Below the pieces are notes generated by a model. The model saw only the letters and a program-made list of their open reading frames with translations. It searched no databases and was not told the origin of the DNA. 34,274 nucleotides of DNA from Amycolatopsis alkalitolerans (lineage in GTDB: Bacteria; Actinomycetota; Actinomycetes; Mycobacteriales; Pseudonocardiaceae), in contig NZ_VDFW01000048.1 of the NCBI RefSeq assembly GCF_006152065.1, forward strand, positions 1 to 34,274, in the 5' to 3' direction. Made by a program: the position numbers and the translations under genes. Position 1 is the stretch's first letter; each line of letters begins with the position of its first letter. Of this stretch, positions 32,617-34,274 are shown piece by piece.

Positions 32617-33891
32617 GTGAGCGAACACATTCTCGACGAACTGTCCTGGCGCGGGCTCATCGCGCAGTCCACCGACCTCGACGCGCTCCGGAAGGACCTG
32701 GACGCCGGCCCGCTCACGCTCTACGGCGGTTTCGATCCGACCGCGGACAGCCTGCACGCCGGGAACCTCGTGCTGCTGCTGACGCTTGCCAGGTTCCAGC
32801 GGGCCGGGCACCGGCCGGTCATGCTCGCCGGCGGCGCGACCGGCCAGATCGGCGACCCGCGTGACGTCGGGGAGCGGACGCTGGTGAGCCGCGAGGTCAC
32901 CGAACAGCGGCTCGAGAAGATCAACGTGCAGCTGGCCAAGTTCGTCGACTTCGACGATTCGCCGACCGGCGCGATCCTGGAGAACAACCTCAACTGGTTC
33001 GACGAGGTCTCCGCGCTGGACTTCCTGCGCGACGTCGGCAAGCACTTCTCGATCAACGTGATGCTCGCACGGGAGACGGTGAAGCGGCGGCTCGCCGCGG
33101 ACGGGATGTCCTACACCGAGTTCAGCTACCTGCTCCTGCAGTCCTACGACTACCTGCGGCTGCACCGGAAGTACGGCACGAAGCTGCAGGTCGGCGGCTC
33201 GGACCAGTGGGGCAACATCGTCGGCGGGGTCGACTACATCCGCAAGGTGGACGCCGCGACGGCGCACGCGCTCACCACCCCGCTGGTGACGGACTCGGAG
33301 GGCCGCAAGTTCGGCAAGTCGACCGGCGGCGGCAACCTCTGGCTGGACCCGGAGATGACGTCGCCGTACTCGTGGTTCCAGTACTTCGTCAACGTTTCCG
33401 ACGATCTGGCGGTGCCGTACCTGAAGATGTTCACGTTCCTCTCGCGCGAGGAGATCGACGAGCTCGCACAGCTCACCGCGGACAAGCCGCACCTGCGTGC
33501 GGCGCAGCGGAAGCTTGCCGAGGAGCTGACCACGCTCGTGCACGGCGAAGACCAGACTCGGCAGGTGACGCTGGCGAGCCAGGCCCTGTTCGGCCGGGGT
33601 GAGCTGGGGGAACTCGGCGAGCCGACGCTCGAGGCCGTCATGGCCGAGGTCCCGACGGGCGAAGTCCGGTTGTCCGGCGAGCCCACGATCGTCGACCTCC
33701 TGCTCGCGCCCGGGCTCGTGGACAGCAAAGGCGCGGCACGCCGGGCGGTGAAGGAGGGCGGCGCGTACGTGAACAACGTGAAGATCGCGGACGAGGAATG
33801 GCGGCCGTCCGCGGCCGATGCGCTGCACGGGAAGTGGCTCGTGGTGCGCCGCGGCAAGCGAACCGCCGGTGGTGTCCGATTGGCGCCCTGA
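32617..33891 (+). CDS. tyrS: Tyrosyl-tRNA synthetase
   Basis: 424-aa class I synthetase, bacterial TyrRS type. The HIGH-like motif is SLHAGN in [27 protein letters not shown] and [18 protein letters not shown] are the tyrosine pocket. The KMSKS loop is KFGKST. The C-terminal S4-like RNA-binding domain spans [20 protein letters not shown] to [10 protein letters not shown]. The start GTG 32617 is preceded by a weak GGGAG about 11 nt upstream. Followed by a strong hairpin and the rRNA operon. Confidence 0.98.
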   Translation: MSEHILDELSWRGLIAQSTDLDALRKDLDAGPLTLYGGFDPTADSLHAGNLVLLLTLARFQRAGHRPVMLAGGATGQIGDPRDVGERTLVSREVTEQRLEKINVQLAKFVDFDDSPTGAILENNLNWFDEVSALDFLRDVGKHFSINVMLARETVKRRLAADGMSYTEFSYLLLQSYDYLRLHRKYGTKLQVGGSDQWGNIVGGVDYIRKVDAATAHALTTPLVTDSEGRKFGKSTGGGNLWLDPEMTSPYSWFQYFVNVSDDLAVPYLKMFTFLSREEIDELAQLTADKPHLRAAQRKLAEELTTLVHGEDQTRQVTLASQALFGRGELGELGEPTLEAVMAEVPTGEVRLSGEPTIVDLLLAPGLVDSKGAARRAVKEGGAYVNNVKIADEEWRPSAADALHGKWLVVRRGKRTAGGVRLAP

Positions 33892-33913
33892 CCAGGGGTT
33901 TCATCGTTGGGTG

Positions 33914-33934
33914 ACCCCCCTGTTCGAGGGGGGT
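33914..33934 (+). terminator. tyrS terminator hairpin
   Basis: ACCCCCC (33914-33920) and GGGGGGT (33928-33934) form a perfect 7-bp stem with a 7-nt loop, 22 nt after the tyrS stop. It separates tyrS from the rRNA operon promoter region. Confidence 0.65.
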
Positions 33935-33945
33935 TCCGGCGGGTG

Positions 33946-34021
33946 TAATCTTTCCTTCGTCGCCAGGGAGACCGGGCGGCGGAGGGACCACGAACCAAGC
34001 TCCCGCCAAGTGTGGTAGAGT
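33946..34021 (+). promoter_or_regulatory. Candidate rRNA operon promoters
   Basis: Two possible -10 hexamers lie between the tyrS terminator and the leader: TAATCT (33946-33951) and TAGAGT (34016-34021). Neither has a clear TTGACA-like -35, so strength and number of promoters are uncertain. rRNA operons of actinobacteria often carry multiple tandem promoters. Confidence 0.42.
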
Positions 34022-34256
34022 GGGTGGCCCTGGCCTGGACGAGAGTCAACCCCCGAGAGAATCTCCGGATTACCGGTGGAGTAACGCCCGCCCAGGACAC
34101 AAACTAGAAAGCTTCAACTGCAGAGAAACAATTCTGCGTGTTGTTTGAGAACTCAACAGTGTGCTAGTGAACTAAGCCAGTAGAGCTTTGTTTTGTTTTT
34201 TTTGCCCTGTTTTGGGTTTCTTTGAGATTCGAGTCGATCGGATTTTCTTCGATGCA
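34022..34256 (+). other. 16S rRNA leader region
   Basis: No coding sequence is seen from 33892 to the 16S start. The leader includes the hairpin GCAGA...TCTGC (about 34121-34139), a boxA-type antitermination element and, from 34188 on, a strikingly T-rich low-GC tract (TTTGTTTTGTTTTTTTTG) typical of the processing region preceding actinobacterial 16S. It would pair with the 3' flank beyond the window to form an RNase III site. Confidence 0.7.
34141..34159 (+). promoter_or_regulatory. rRNA leader boxA-type antitermination element
   Basis: TTGTTTGAGAACTCAACAG closely resembles the conserved leader element TTGTTTGAGAACTCAATAG of mycobacterial rrn operons, where NusB/NusE-dependent antitermination is assembled. 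Confidence 0.75.
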
Positions 34257-34274
34257 TTGTTGGAGAGTTTGATC
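34257..34274 (+). rRNA. rrs: 16S rRNA, 5' end only
   Basis: The window ends in GGAGAGTTTGATC, the universal 5' region of 16S rRNA (helix 1, primer 27F site). Aligning the final C with E. coli position 18 puts the mature 5' end near 34257. The rest lies outside the window. Confidence 0.93.

Overview
The window is about 34 kb of high-GC actinobacterial chromosome. GTG starts are frequent, ATGA/GTGA stop-start overlaps are common, and several genes look leaderless. Gene order (MBL hydrolase, uvrA, infC-rpmI-rplT, SpoU methyltransferase, pheST, argCJBDFRGH, 3-methyladenine glycosylase, tyrS) follows the block known from Mycobacterium tuberculosis. Protein style, promoters and the rRNA leader point to Pseudonocardiaceae, most likely Amycolatopsis or a close relative. 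The genus is inferred, not proven.

Layout. 1-830: AT-richer edge with one unrecognised minus-strand gene. 863-6893: MBL hydrolase, membrane acyltransferase, uvrA behind a PafBC-type damage promoter, a lipoprotein and a START-like protein. 6901-10686: a dicarboxylate symporter divergent from a CitA/DcuS-type two-component pair. 10751-13332: a YbjQ protein, then a decayed D-amino-acid catabolic locus (remnants of gntP, D-aminoacylase, D-serine-deaminase-like enzyme and an IclR regulator) ending in an intact RidA gene. 13342-16058: DUF1844 protein, infC (apparently starting with ATC), rpmI, rplT and a SpoU rRNA methyltransferase, with several RNA hairpins between them. 16166-19758: pheS-pheT. 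19797-22790: AlkD-like protein, secreted tripeptidyl-aminopeptidase-like hydrolase, and a small helix-turn-helix protein beside a mirror-image pair of PafBC-type promoters. 22896-31319: complete arginine operon argCJBDFRGH with an ARG-box over its promoter. 31373-33891: VOC protein, aag, tyrS. 33892-34274: tyrS terminator, rRNA promoter/leader and the first bases of 16S rRNA.

How it works together. Most genes are housekeeping: translation (infC, rpmI, rplT, pheST, tyrS, rRNA), arginine synthesis under the ArgR encoded inside its own operon, and DNA repair (uvrA, AlkD-like, aag). The least ordinary signals are regulatory or degenerative. They are a set of DNA-damage-type promoters with the TTGTCRGTG-N8-TANNNT architecture, one of them a divergent mirror pair driving an undescribed small protein; the ATC start of infC; hairpins abutting the ribosomal-protein genes; and a fossil D-amino-acid operon that keeps only RidA. 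No CRISPR array, insertion sequence, tRNA or biosynthetic cluster was seen.
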